From: Rhodobacter sp.
Lineage (GTDB): Bacteria > Pseudomonadota > Alphaproteobacteria > Rhodobacterales > Rhodobacteraceae
Reading direction: 5' to 3'
Assembly (NCBI GenBank): GCA_020251025.1
Contig: JADCDI010000081.1
Span: forward strand, 1 to 64,000
DNA length: 64,000 nt
Shown here: positions 20,474 to 30,505 of the stretch, piece after piece
How positions within the stretch are numbered: the first letter of the stretch is position 1
How the letters are laid out: each line of letters starts with the position of its first letter
The notes under the pieces: model-generated
What the model saw: the letters and a program-made list of their open reading frames with translations, nothing else
Database searches by the model: none
Told to the model about the DNA's origin: nothing
Position numbers and translations under genes: made by a program

Positions 20474-21874
20474 ATGAACATCAGCGAAGCTGCGACGCTG
20501 ATCCGGAGCCTTTCTGAAAGCCGCGCGTGCGAGGTAAAGCGGTGGTTTGATCCTAGTCAGCCGCAAGGCAAAGCAAAGCTGGTGAAGGGCCTACAGGCAA
20601 TCCGCAATTACAATGGCGGAACCATGGTCGTAGGTTTCGACAACACGTCGCTTCGACCTGACTTAGAAAATTCACCCGCCGACCCGCGGCAGAGTTTTCA
20701 CGCTGATCAAATTCAAGATATCGTTTCGCGCTACTCTGTGGAAAGTTTCGATGTCGAAGTGCTGTATCCTGAATTGGAAGGGAAGGCATACGTCGTCATC
20801 GTTGTTCCGGCTGGTGTCCGTATTCCGGTAGCGGTCAAGCGCGACTTGTTTGAAGAAACCGACAAGGGCAATAATTTATTAACTTGCAACGATATCTACT
20901 TTAGGACGCTAAACGCGAATAACACTGTAAGTTCGGCAAAGGTAACCCATAAAGACCTGCCAGAATTGATGCGGATATGCTTAAATAATCAGGAAGCAGA
21001 TATAGGAGGTTTCTTTAGGCGGCATCTCGGCAGTATAGATAGGAATATCTTTCAGGAGCTTGTAGGCTTTCTGAGCACCCCTTCTCCTGTCGATCCCACT
21101 TGGGAGGAGCGGCTGGTGGCTCTGCTCGACAAAGGTGAACGACACTGCCTTGCGGCATTGTCGGGGCGCGGCATCACTCCTATTCCGCATGGTACATTTG
21201 AGGTAAGCCTGATACTCGATGGGCAGGTTCCAAGCCAGGCAAACATCACAGAATTCTTGCGGCTTCTCGATGCAAGCAATCCGAAACTTACTGGTTGGCC
21301 CATATGGTTGGATAGCAGTGGGTTTGAGAAAAAGAACGAACGTCCATATGTTCTTGATGGAGGATGGGAGGCTTTGATCGTTGATGACCCGCCTAGCTGG
21401 ATGGGCACATACATCGACTTCATGCGCAAAGAGCCGTCGGGGAGTTTCTACCTCAGGCGTTCACTCCAAGACGATTTTAAAGGAAAAGATGGTCCAACGT
21501 GCGGTGCCACTTTGGACTTTGGACTTGTTATCTTGCGTACTGCGGAAGCCATCGCGGTAGGCATGGCATTTGCCAGGGCACTTGGTTGCGATCCAGAGAC
21601 CACTGTATTGGAGTTCGCTTTTCGTTGGAAAGGTCTTCGGGGGCGAACATTATCATCCTGGGCTAATCCAAGCCGTTACTTGAGCGCAGGTCTCATTTCT
21701 GCCCAGGATGTGGTGATGTGCAGAGCAACGGTGCCGCTGATATCTGCCCCGGAAGCAATTGCGGGATACACCTATTCAGCCGTTTCAAGCTTATTTGAGG
21801 TGTTTGAAGGCTTTACTCTGGCGAAGTCGGTCGTGGAAGACCTGGTTGCCCGATTGCTTGAACGTCGCTTATAG
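20474..21874 (+). CDS. AlbA_2/Schlafen-type putative DNA-binding (ATP-binding-annotated) domain protein, 466 aa
   Basis: N-terminal ESRACEVKRWFDPSQPQGKAKLVKGLQAIRNYNGGTMVVGFDN resembles the AlbA_2 (E.K....K...A..N..GG....G.D) motif; visibly AT-richer than its flanks. Confidence 0.6.
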   Translation: MNISEAATLIRSLSESRACEVKRWFDPSQPQGKAKLVKGLQAIRNYNGGTMVVGFDNTSLRPDLENSPADPRQSFHADQIQDIVSRYSVESFDVEVLYPELEGKAYVVIVVPAGVRIPVAVKRDLFEETDKGNNLLTCNDIYFRTLNANNTVSSAKVTHKDLPELMRICLNNQEADIGGFFRRHLGSIDRNIFQELVGFLSTPSPVDPTWEERLVALLDKGERHCLAALSGRGITPIPHGTFEVSLILDGQVPSQANITEFLRLLDASNPKLTGWPIWLDSSGFEKKNERPYVLDGGWEALIVDDPPSWMGTYIDFMRKEPSGSFYLRRSLQDDFKGKDGPTCGATLDFGLVILRTAEAIAVGMAFARALGCDPETTVLEFAFRWKGLRGRTLSSWANPSRYLSAGLISAQDVVMCRATVPLISAPEAIAGYTYSAVSSLFEVFEGFTLAKSVVEDLVARLLERRL

Positions 21875-22808
21875 CGAGTTGGGTTAGATCAAATCCCCGC
21901 CCCCGCCACGCCGCCAGAATATACGCCGCCGTCATCAGGTCCAGGTGCGCGCCGCCGCCGTTCTTGGCCAGCGTGATCTCGTCCGGCCCGCGCCGGTCAT
22001 AGGTGCCCTTGGCCAGATCGTAGAAGTCCGCCACGACATCGCTTTCGGAAATGACGCCGCGCGCGATGGGGTCCTTCAGCTCTCCGATGTGCTCAACCGT
22101 CGTGGCGCGGGCATCCACAAACAGGCGCGCGCGCGTCAGCGCGTTATCATCCACCTCGCGCATGTCGGGGCGGTAGGCGCCGATCAGGTCAAGATGCGTG
22201 CCGGGTTTCAGCCAGTCGCCCATCACCAGCGGTTCATGGCTCATCGTGGCGGTGGCGATGATATCGGCCTGGCGCACCGCCTGTTCCAGATCGGTCGTGG
22301 CGGTGCCGCCGGTTGCCGCCGCCAGGGCTTCCGCCGCCGGGGGCGTGCGGTTCCAGAACGTGAAATGCGCCTGCGCAAAGGCGCTGGCGTAGGCCTCTAC
22401 CATCGACCGGGCCACGGTGCCCGCCCCGACGATCAGGATATTGCGGCTGTCGGGCCGGGCAAGCTGGCGCGCCGACAGCAGGCTGTCCCCGGCCGTTTTC
22501 CACTTGGTCACAAGGTGGAAATCAATCACCGCCTCCATCTCGCCCGTGGTGTCGCCGTAAAGGCAGACACCGCCGTTGACCCTGGGTTTGCCCAGCGCCG
22601 GATTGCCGGGAAAGACCGTTGCGGTCTTGACCAGCAGTCCCAGCCCGTCGATCCAGGCGGCGCGGTTCAGCTGCGTATCCTGGCCCCGGTACAGAAAGGT
22701 ATCGGCAATTCCGGCGCGGGGCAGGCGGTGCCCGGCGATCAGGGCCTGTACCAGCCCGTCCCAGGAAAGATATGCCTCGGCCTCCGGCCCGATGATGTCC
22801 ATGGTCAT
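21813..22808 (-). CDS. Ornithine cyclodeaminase / mu-crystallin family protein
   Basis: VNGGVCLYGDTTGEMEAVIDFHLVTKWKTAGDSLLSARQLARPDSRNILIVGAGTVARSMVEAY...GAYRPDMREVDD. Confidence 0.88.
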   Translation of the reverse strand: MTMDIIGPEAEAYLSWDGLVQALIAGHRLPRAGIADTFLYRGQDTQLNRAAWIDGLGLLVKTATVFPGNPALGKPRVNGGVCLYGDTTGEMEAVIDFHLVTKWKTAGDSLLSARQLARPDSRNILIVGAGTVARSMVEAYASAFAQAHFTFWNRTPPAAEALAAATGGTATTDLEQAVRQADIIATATMSHEPLVMGDWLKPGTHLDLIGAYRPDMREVDDNALTRARLFVDARATTVEHIGELKDPIARGVISESDVVADFYDLAKGTYDRRGPDEITLAKNGGGAHLDLMTAAYILAAWRGRGFDLTQLAISDVQAIGQPGLPRPTSPE

Positions 22809-23431
22809 GCCCCTGCCTCTGCCGCAGCAAGAATATCTGCCGCGACCAGCCGCCGCGCAAGACCTTCCGGCCCGTCGAAAAGATGCACCTGCCAGCCGCG
22901 GGCACGGGCGGCCGCGATGTTATCGGCCCGGTCATCGGTGAACAGCAGCGCCCCGGGTGGCAGGCCGCAGTCCTCCTCGACCTTGCGGTAAATCTCCGGG
23001 TTCGGCTTGGTCACCCCCATATGACCCGAGATATAGCGCCGGTCGAACTCGCCCAGAAACTCATATCGGGTTTCGGCATAGGCAAAGCTGTGGATGCCGA
23101 AATTCGACAGCGCAAACACCGGCACGCCGTTGCGGCGCAGGGCCCGCAGCAGCACCAGCGAGCGGTCGATCCGGGGCGAGGCAAGCTCGATCCAGCGGTC
23201 ATGCCACCAGCGGATCTGCTCAGCCCAGGCGGGGGTGCGGTCTGCCAGATCATAGACCGTCTCGCGGAACGGCCCGCCCGCATCGATCTGCTCGTTCATG
23301 GCGTGCAGATCAACCTCGGCAAACAGCCGGCGGCGGGCCGCCTCGCCCAGCTGACTGTCGTAATAGCGTTCCGGGTTCCATTCGATCAGCACATTGCCGA
23401 TGTCAAAGATCACCGCCTGCGGTCGTGTCAT
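22805..23431 (-). CDS. HAD superfamily hydrolase (HAD-IA phosphatase)
   Basis: [24 protein letters not shown]...FALSNF...KPNPEIYRKVEEDCGLPPGALLFTDDRADNIAAARARGW. Confidence 0.9.
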   Translation of the reverse strand: MTRPQAVIFDIGNVLIEWNPERYYDSQLGEAARRRLFAEVDLHAMNEQIDAGGPFRETVYDLADRTPAWAEQIRWWHDRWIELASPRIDRSLVLLRALRRNGVPVFALSNFGIHSFAYAETRYEFLGEFDRRYISGHMGVTKPNPEIYRKVEEDCGLPPGALLFTDDRADNIAAARARGWQVHLFDGPEGLARRLVAADILAAAEAGA

Positions 23432-24378
23432 CCCGTCTTTCCCCTTTGCGCCGCCTCGCGCCACAGCATGTAAAGCCCGCCGCCGCAGATCAACGCAATA
23501 CCTGTCCACGCGGTTCCGTCCGGCCAGGTGCCAAAGACCGCGACCCCCCAGAAGATCGCCATGGGCATCGAGACGTATTCCAGCGGGGCGACCAGCCCCG
23601 CCTCGCACAGCCGGTAGGCCTGGGCAATCAGCAATCCCCCCAGCGCGCTGGCCGTGCCAGAGGCCAGAAAGACCGGCCAGTCCGCCAGATCCGGCCATGT
23701 CCATCCGCGAAACAGAAAGGCCAGCGACGGATCGCTTTGCCTGGCAAGATGCCCGTCGCCCACGATCACCCCCATGAACAGGCAGACGAAGATGAATGAC
23801 ACCTGCACGTAGAAGGCCATGGTCACGGCGCGCTCCGCCGTTCCCATCCGGCGCGTCAGGATGTGCATCAGCGCATAAAACAGGGCCGAGGCCAGCGGCA
23901 GAAGGGCGGCGGCATGAAAGGTCGTGGGGCCGGGGCGCAGCATCACCATGACCCCGGCCAGACCAAGCCCCACCGCAACCCAGCGGCGCGGGCCGACATG
24001 TTCACCCAGCAAAAGCACCGACAGGGCGGTGATCATCAGCGGGGCCACAAAGAAAACCGCCACGGCATCGGCCAGCGGCATCGCGGCCAGGCCCAGAAAG
24101 TAGAACAGGTTCGATGCAACCACGCACAGCGCCCGCAGCAGATGGGTGCCAGGACGGGATGTCCGCAGCGCCGCAAATCCGCCCTGGAACGGCAGCACCA
24201 GGCAGATCATCATCGCAAGGCCGATGAGGGAGCGGATCAGCACAACCTGGTGCAGGGCGTAGTCCCCGCTCAGGAACTTGATGGCCACATCATTGACCGA
24301 AAAGACCAGCGATCCGCCGATGGCCGAAAAGATGCCGGTCAGTGCAAGGCGGCGGGGCTGGGAAAGCGGGGCGGTCAC
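23428..24378 (-). CDS. DMT superfamily (EamA) transporter
   Basis: [55 protein letters not shown] start proposed. Confidence 0.87.
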   Translation of the reverse strand: MTAPLSQPRRLALTGIFSAIGGSLVFSVNDVAIKFLSGDYALHQVVLIRSLIGLAMMICLVLPFQGGFAALRTSRPGTHLLRALCVVASNLFYFLGLAAMPLADAVAVFFVAPLMITALSVLLLGEHVGPRRWVAVGLGLAGVMVMLRPGPTTFHAAALLPLASALFYALMHILTRRMGTAERAVTMAFYVQVSFIFVCLFMGVIVGDGHLARQSDPSLAFLFRGWTWPDLADWPVFLASGTASALGGLLIAQAYRLCEAGLVAPLEYVSMPMAIFWGVAVFGTWPDGTAWTGIALICGGGLYMLWREAAQRGKTG

Positions 24379-24890
24379 CGCCCCACCTGACCGGCTGGCC
24401 GCCCTGGTGTCTGTTCTGCCTGCGACAGCGGCCTGTCTGCCTGCGCCGCGCGCAGCATCCGGTCCAGCCCATCCAGAAAGCGGGACCGGTCGGCCCTGGA
24501 AAACATCCTGCCGCCCCCCCGCCGGAACGGATCCGCCGCGCGCAGGTCTGCGGCCAGATCGCGCGAGGCCAGGATCATGCCGATGTTCGCCGCGTTCAGC
24601 ACCGCGCCATCGGGCTTGATCACGCGCGCCCCGGCGGACAGGCATTTCGCCGCCAGGGGAATGTCGCCGGTCACGACCACATCGCGCGGCCCGGCGCGTT
24701 CGGCGATCCACCTGTCGGCCCCGTCCGGACCACGGGCCACAAAGATGCTTTCGACCAGCGGGTTGGCCGAAGGCCGGATACCCCCGTTCGAGACCATCAG
24801 CATCCGCACGCCAAGCCGCGTGGCCACCCGTTCGGCTTCGGCCTTCACCGGGCAGGCATCGGCATCGATGAAAAGCCGCGTGTCAGTCAT
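24375..24890 (-). CDS. YaiI/YqxD family protein (DUF188)
   Basis: [23 protein letters not shown]...[35 protein letters not shown]. Confidence 0.92.
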   Translation of the reverse strand: MTDTRLFIDADACPVKAEAERVATRLGVRMLMVSNGGIRPSANPLVESIFVARGPDGADRWIAERAGPRDVVVTGDIPLAAKCLSAGARVIKPDGAVLNAANIGMILASRDLAADLRAADPFRRGGGRMFSRADRSRFLDGLDRMLRAAQADRPLSQAEQTPGRPAGQVGR

Positions 24891-25713
24891 GAAGCGCCTG
24901 CGCGTGGAACGCCATGTGGTCCTCCATGAAGCTGGCCACAAAGAAATAGCTGTGGTCATAGCCCTTTTGCATGCGGAACGCGCCGTTCTGCCGACGGGCC
25001 GCCATGGCTTCGGCCAGGGCTTCGGGCTTCAGCAGATCCAGATTGGCATCCTGCGCCCCCTGATCGATCAGGATGGGCCCGTCAAACCCGCGCCGCCGCA
25101 TCAGCAGGGTGGCATCATGCGCGGCCCATGTCGCCTCGTCCGGCCCAAGATAGGCCGCAAACTGCCTGCGGCCCCAGTCCGATGCTGTGGGATGGGCGAT
25201 CGGCGCAAAGGCCGACACCGACCGGAACCGTCCCGGAAAGCGCATCGCCACGGTCAGGGCACCGTGGCCCCCCATCGAATGACCGGTGATGCTTTGCCGG
25301 TCTTCGTCCAGGGGAAAGGTGTTGAACAGCACGCGCGGCAACTCGTCTGTCACGTAATCCCACATGCGGAAATGGGGTGCCCAGGGGGCTTCGGTGGCAT
25401 TGACGTAAAACCCCGCCCCCTGACCCAGATCATAGGACGGATCATCCGCAACGCCCGCGCCACGGGGCGAGGTATCGGGGAAGACCAGTGCGACGCCCGC
25501 CTCTGCCGCCCATTTCTGCGCTCCGGCCTTGACCATGGCATTTTCATGGGTGCAGGTCAGCCCCGACAGATACCACAGCACCGGCACCGGCCCGTGCCCG
25601 GCCCCGGCAGGCAGGAACAAGCCAAAGGTCATGTCGCACCGGCAGGAAAGGGAAGCATGGCCATAAACGCCCTGCACGCCGCCGAAGGCCCGGTTTTCAG
25701 ACAGTGTCTTCAT
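24883..25713 (-). CDS. fghA: S-formylglutathione hydrolase
   Basis: [54 protein letters not shown]...[34 protein letters not shown]. Confidence 0.96.
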   Translation of the reverse strand: MKTLSENRAFGGVQGVYGHASLSCRCDMTFGLFLPAGAGHGPVPVLWYLSGLTCTHENAMVKAGAQKWAAEAGVALVFPDTSPRGAGVADDPSYDLGQGAGFYVNATEAPWAPHFRMWDYVTDELPRVLFNTFPLDEDRQSITGHSMGGHGALTVAMRFPGRFRSVSAFAPIAHPTASDWGRRQFAAYLGPDEATWAAHDATLLMRRRGFDGPILIDQGAQDANLDLLKPEALAEAMAARRQNGAFRMQKGYDHSYFFVASFMEDHMAFHAQALHD

Positions 25714-25926
25714 GATGTCTTCCTTTTCATCGCCCGGCGTTGCAGGCCAGCACCCGGGCGATCATCCCTGTGACGGTCAGGATGCTGACGGTCGCGAAGA
25801 CCAGGTTCGACGCGCAAATGCCCTGCGGTGCGATACCCTCATGCCGGGCCGGGATGTCCCTGGCCGAATGACCCGGAACAGGCGGCTTGATTCCGGACCA
25901 AAGGGCAACGGCCTTTCCGGTTCAGA

Positions 25927-26745
25927 TTATGCAGCTTGACGCTGATGGTTCAAGCGGCGGTTCCGGGTGGATTGCAGGTTGATGCGCCTCCTTTCGGCCG
26001 GGATGGTTTCGCCGCGTGCAAAGCAGACGCCAGCCGGGGGCAGCTTGCCGGTGCTCCCGTGCAAGCGGCGGTTGGTGCAGTGGCCGATGAAGCCAGCGAT
26101 GACCTGCCGGCGTTCGGCTTTGCCCCGGGGCCGGGGATGCACCGGCGCATCACGGACGTGTCCCATGCCTTTTCCGTCGGGGTATCCGTGCATATTCCCG
26201 GCGATGCAGGGCGGGCAGTATCGCCGGGAAGCCGGGATTTGTGCAGAGCTTTTGCGCTGTCGCCGCCAGACGCGGCCAAGGCGTTGCCGGGCGTGTCGGT
26301 CACATCTTCAGCCCGCATGGTGCCGCAGAATTTCCGGCCGATAACGTATCGGGGGACATCATTAAGGATGGCCGACAGACAGAACCACCCCAGGCGATGA
26401 GATTCAGTCAGGCAAGACCGGTCTGCCACATCCGGTCAGGTGGCGTGGTCTTGTCCCTGAACGCATCCGCAGCCCTGATCACCACACAGGATGGGCTGGT
26501 GTTGAGATCGGCTGACTTGACCGGGCGGCAGACCGAAGCGGGAGTGTGCGCAACGCTGTGTATCTGACCGGTTCCGCAGGGTTTTCAGATGCGGTCAGGC
26601 GGCAACGCGCCCTGCGGGTATTCCGGCCGGCTGGTTGCGGGCTGCAATCTTCCGGCCGCCCTTTTTCGAAGGTGCGGAAGGCCGGGACGATCAGCTTTGC
26701 CGCAGCTTCCCCGCCGGGGAACGATCCCGCAGGGTGACCGGCCCC
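25927..26745 (-). pseudogene. Heavily decayed IS3-family transposase remnant
   Basis: Minus-strand pieces in shifting frames: AFRTFEKGRPEDCSPQPAGRN / SVCRPVKSADLNTSPSCVVIRAADAFRDKTTPPDRMWQT / WFCLSAILNDVPRYVIGRKFCGTMRAEDVTDTPGNALAASG / IAGNMHGYPDGKGMGHVRDAPVHPRPRGKAERR / HCTNRRLHGSTGKLPPAGVCFARGETIPAERRRINLQSTRNRRLNHQRQAA. They follow the order of an IS3-type transposase, with stops, frameshifts and an internal deletion. Confidence 0.85.
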
Positions 26746-26894
26746 GCGATGCACCACCCAGCCCGGCCCGGTTCACGCGGTGCCGGCGCGTCGATCCGTT
26801 CACGCACCGCCCCATATACAAAAAACGGGTGGCGGACGGCAGTCATCCCTGTTATGGTTCGAAATGGGACAATGAGATCGAGGAGGTATATTGA

Positions 26895-27818
26895 ATGTTC
26901 CGTCGTTATCTGGGTGGGCTGCTTGCTTCTGCGCTGGTGGCAGGTGTCCCCACCTTTGCCCTTGCGCAGGGTCAGGACGAAGACGAAGGACTGTCGTTTG
27001 AGGCTGACGCCCTGTTTGTGTTCCAGGGGGAAACGGACCTCCAGAACAATTCCGGCAAGTTTTCTGCAAACCGCGCCTTTGCCTCGGTCGGCGCAGAGAT
27101 GCCTCTGGGCGAGCGGGCATCGGTCGAGTTTGAGGCCGGCTTTGGCGGAACCGACTATGACTTTTCCGGTGTCTCCGGATTTGCTCTTGCGAACGAGTTG
27201 GGCTGGGTGCGGCAAAACGAGATCAGCCTGCGGTTCAGCTACAGCGCGTCAGACCGGCTTGAGGTCTTCCTGGAACCGGGCATGTCTCTTGACGGTGAGT
27301 CGGGCGCAGACAGCGGTGATTCGACGACATCGAACCTGATCGGCGGTTTCACCTGGCAGTTCAGTCCACGCCTTATCATAGGCCCCGCTGTCGGCTTTTT
27401 TGAAAATCTGGAAGGGGACGACGATATCATTCCCATCCTGCTTGTCGATTGGCAGATCAACGACCGCCTGAGCCTGTCGACGGCACGCGGGCTTGCGGCC
27501 TAGCGCGGGCCGGGCCTGGCGCTGAACTGGCAGGCAAACGAGGCGTGGCGCTTCGGGTTCCAGGGGCGCTTTGAGGATGTCCAGTTCCGTCTGGACAAAA
27601 ATCATGGCACCGCATCGGGCGGCGTTGCCGAGGAAGCCTACACGCCTCTGGTCGCGACTGCCTCCTGGCAGCCGAACGAAAGGATGGAGGTCATGGGGTT
27701 CGCCGGTCTTGCCACGGGCGGCGAGTTCACGCTCTTTGACTCCAACGGCAAGGAGTTGTCCAAGCGCACCTATGATGACGCAACCCTGTTCGGTCTTGTG
27801 GCCACGTTGCGGTTCTGA
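26895..27818 (+). pseudogene. Outer-membrane beta-barrel protein interrupted by one in-frame TAG (27501-27503)
   Basis: ORF 26895..27503 (signal peptide, beta-strand-like repeats) ends ...STARGLAA*; the same frame continues RGPGLALNWQANEAWRFGFQGRFEDVQFRLDK...LFGLVATLRF* to 27818. Confidence 0.85.
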
Positions 27819-27986
27819 ATTCCTGCGGCAGTCCGCCCCGGCGGGCTGCCGCAACCGCGCATCACGCGCTTTCCCCCGGGCAAAGACCCGCCATGACGGT
27901 GCCTCTGCTGCGGCTGCGGGTTCATGTTCCCGGTTGCATCCGCCTTTTCGTTGGCGCAAGACTGCGGCCCTGACCCGGGGAACCCC

Positions 27987-29048
27987 ATGCAAATTGCCCA
28001 CCGCCAGATCGGCCCCGCCCATCCGCCGCTGGTGATTGCCGAAATCGGTATCAACCATGGCGGCAGTCTTGACGTTGCCAGGGAGATGGTCCGCCTTGCG
28101 CATCTGTCGGGCTGCGAATGCATCAAGCACCAGACGCATTTTCTGGATGATGAGATGACGGATGAGGCAAGGCAGATATTCCCGCCCAATGCCGATGTCT
28201 CGATCTGGGAGGTGATGGCCCGCTGCGCCCTGTCTGCCGAGGACGAAGTGGCGCTGCGCGATTACACCGAAAGCCTGGGGATGATCTATATCTCCACCCC
28301 GTTCAGCCGCAGGGCTGCGGATTTTCTGGCGGAAATCGGTGTGCCCGCCTTCAAGATCGGCTCGGGCGAGGCTGACAACCTGCCGCTGATCCGCCATATC
28401 GCGCGCTTTGGCAAACCGGTGATCCTGTCAACCGGGATGCAGACGATCCAGTCGATCCGCGAAAGCGTTGCAATCCTGGATGCTGCGGGCGTGGACTATG
28501 CGTTGCTGGAATGCACCAACCTGTACCCCTCGCCGCCCGAGATCGTCAGCCTTCGGGGGGTCACCGACCTGCAGCGCGCCTTTCCCCGGGCGGTCGTCGG
28601 GTTTTCCGACCATTCCATCGGGCCGGAAATGGCGCTGGCATCGGTCGCGCTGGGGGCCTGCATTCTGGAGCGGCACTACACCGACACGCGCTATCGTGCC
28701 GGCCCCGACATCATCAATTCCATGGATCCGGCAGAGCTGCGCTTTCTGATCGACCGCAGCCGGGAAATTCACACCGCCCTGCACAACCCCAAGCAGCGCA
28801 CGGCGGCGGAAGAGCCGGTTTACCGCTTTGCCCGCGCCAGCGTGGTGGCCGACCGCGACCTGGCGGCCGGCCATGTGATTGCCGAGGCCGACATCTGGGC
28901 CCGCCGACCCGGCTCGGGCCAGATTGCGGGCTATGATTTCGATCTGGTCGTGGGCCGCACCCTGACCCGGGCCGTCAGCCGCAACACGCAGCTGACCTGG
29001 GCCGACATCGGTCTGACGGGGCGGCCGGGTGGCGCAAGGGCGCCCTAG
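27987..29048 (+). CDS. N-acetylneuraminate synthase family protein (NeuB-like, C-terminal SAF domain)
   Basis: MQIAHRQIGPAHPPLVIAEIGINHGGSLDVAREMVRLA...IKHQTHF...KIGSGEADNLPLIRHIARFGKPVILSTGMQT...FSDHSIG. Confidence 0.9.
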   Translation: MQIAHRQIGPAHPPLVIAEIGINHGGSLDVAREMVRLAHLSGCECIKHQTHFLDDEMTDEARQIFPPNADVSIWEVMARCALSAEDEVALRDYTESLGMIYISTPFSRRAADFLAEIGVPAFKIGSGEADNLPLIRHIARFGKPVILSTGMQTIQSIRESVAILDAAGVDYALLECTNLYPSPPEIVSLRGVTDLQRAFPRAVVGFSDHSIGPEMALASVALGACILERHYTDTRYRAGPDIINSMDPAELRFLIDRSREIHTALHNPKQRTAAEEPVYRFARASVVADRDLAAGHVIAEADIWARRPGSGQIAGYDFDLVVGRTLTRAVSRNTQLTWADIGLTGRPGGARAP

Positions 29049-29336
29049 CAGGGCACCAAGAAAAGCTTCGGCAGCAGGGATGGCTGACCGGAATTCAGGG
29101 CAGCCTGCCGTTCGGGGTCTTTCGGGGTCTGCAGGGCAGGAGTGCGGTTGGCGCGCTGCTTTGCCGCGGTGCGCAGCGCAGCGTCGGCAATTCAGGGTCT
29201 GTACCTTATCCTGGGGCTATCGCGGACATGTCTGCAAAGGCGCAGGCATGATCTTCTGGTCACGGCGTTTGCGCCACTGGCTTGCGCCGCGTTTCTGAAC
29301 CTGCCCGGGGCGGCGCTTGGCAAAAGGATTGCGGCG

Positions 29337-30344
29337 CTACCCGCCCGTATGGCTCATATGGCGGGTGACCTGGCCTGCGACGGTCTGGCGGGAATAGTCG
29401 AAATCATGCCCCTTGGGCTTGTGCTGGATGGCGCGGCGGATCGCCTGTTCGACGGCGGCATCATCGGCAGGTGCGGCGCGCAGCGGCGCACGCAGGTCTG
29501 CGCGGTCTTCCTGGCCAAGGCACATGTACAACTCGCCCGTGCAGGTCAGCCGGACGCGGTTGCAGCTTTCGCAGAAGTTATGGCTCAGCGGCGTGATGAA
29601 GCCGATCTTCTGCCCGGTTTCCTCCAGCCGGACGTAGCGGGCGGGGCCGCCGCTGCGGTCGGTCAGGTCGGTCAGGCAATAGCGGGTGGCAAGGCGCGCG
29701 CGCAGGTCTTTCAGCGACCAGTACTGATCAAGGCGGTCTTCATTGCCAAGGTCGCCCATCGGCATAACCTCGATAAAGGTCAGATCGTGGCCGCCTTGCG
29801 CGCACCATTCGGTGAGGGTGAACAACTCGTCCTCGTTCACGCCCTTCAGCGCGACCGTGTTGATCTTCACCCGCATCCCGGCGGCGCGGGCGGCGGCAAT
29901 GCCGTCCAGCACCTGGGGCAGACGGCCCCAGCGGGTGATTGTGGCAAATTTCGCAGGGTCCAGCGTGTCGAGCGAGACATTGACGCGCTTCACGCCGCAG
30001 GCAGCCAGCGGCAAGGCGTATCTTGCCAGTTGGGAGCCGTTGGTGGTCAGCGTCAGTTCCCTGAGCGCGCCCGAGTCAAGGTGCCGCGACATCCGCTGGA
30101 AGAAGGTCAGGATGCCCTTGCGCACAAGCGGCTCGCCCCCGGTGATGCGCAGCTTCTGCACGCCAAGGCCGACAAAGACGGAACAGAGCTGGTCCAACTC
30201 CTCCAGCGAAAGCAGGTCCGCCTTGGGCAGGAAGGTCATGTTTTCGGACATGCAATAGACGCAGCGGAAATCGCAGCGGTCGGTGACCGAGACGCGCAGG
30301 TAGGTGATGGCGCGGGCAAAGGGATCGATCAGCGGGGCGGTCAT
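29337..30344 (-). CDS. moaA: GTP 3',8-cyclase (molybdenum cofactor biosynthesis protein A)
   Basis: [19 protein letters not shown] (radical SAM CxxxCxxC), [15 protein letters not shown]-terminal [22 protein letters not shown] and terminal GG. Confidence 0.96.
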   Translation of the reverse strand: MTAPLIDPFARAITYLRVSVTDRCDFRCVYCMSENMTFLPKADLLSLEELDQLCSVFVGLGVQKLRITGGEPLVRKGILTFFQRMSRHLDSGALRELTLTTNGSQLARYALPLAACGVKRVNVSLDTLDPAKFATITRWGRLPQVLDGIAAARAAGMRVKINTVALKGVNEDELFTLTEWCAQGGHDLTFIEVMPMGDLGNEDRLDQYWSLKDLRARLATRYCLTDLTDRSGGPARYVRLEETGQKIGFITPLSHNFCESCNRVRLTCTGELYMCLGQEDRADLRAPLRAAPADDAAVEQAIRRAIQHKPKGHDFDYSRQTVAGQVTRHMSHTGG

Positions 30345-30505
30345 GCGCGCAAGGTAGGGATTGCGCGGGGGCGGGGCAAGCGGTTGTTTGGGGGCGGCAT
30401 TCATGAAGCGCGCCGGGGCGGGGGCTGTCTGCCCCCTCTTGGCCTGCGGCCAATTCACCCCCGAGGATACTTGTGAACGGAAAATGGATCAGACAGCGGA
30501 CTTGG

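Noticed and set aside
20229-21900. Possible attL/attR direct repeat of the tRNA-Pro 3' end flanking the AlbA_2-like islet
   Set aside because: I looked for a copy of GGTTCGAATCCTCTCGCTCCGACCA near 21875-21910 and did not see one; no integrase is present. Integration at the tRNA is therefore only a suggestion.
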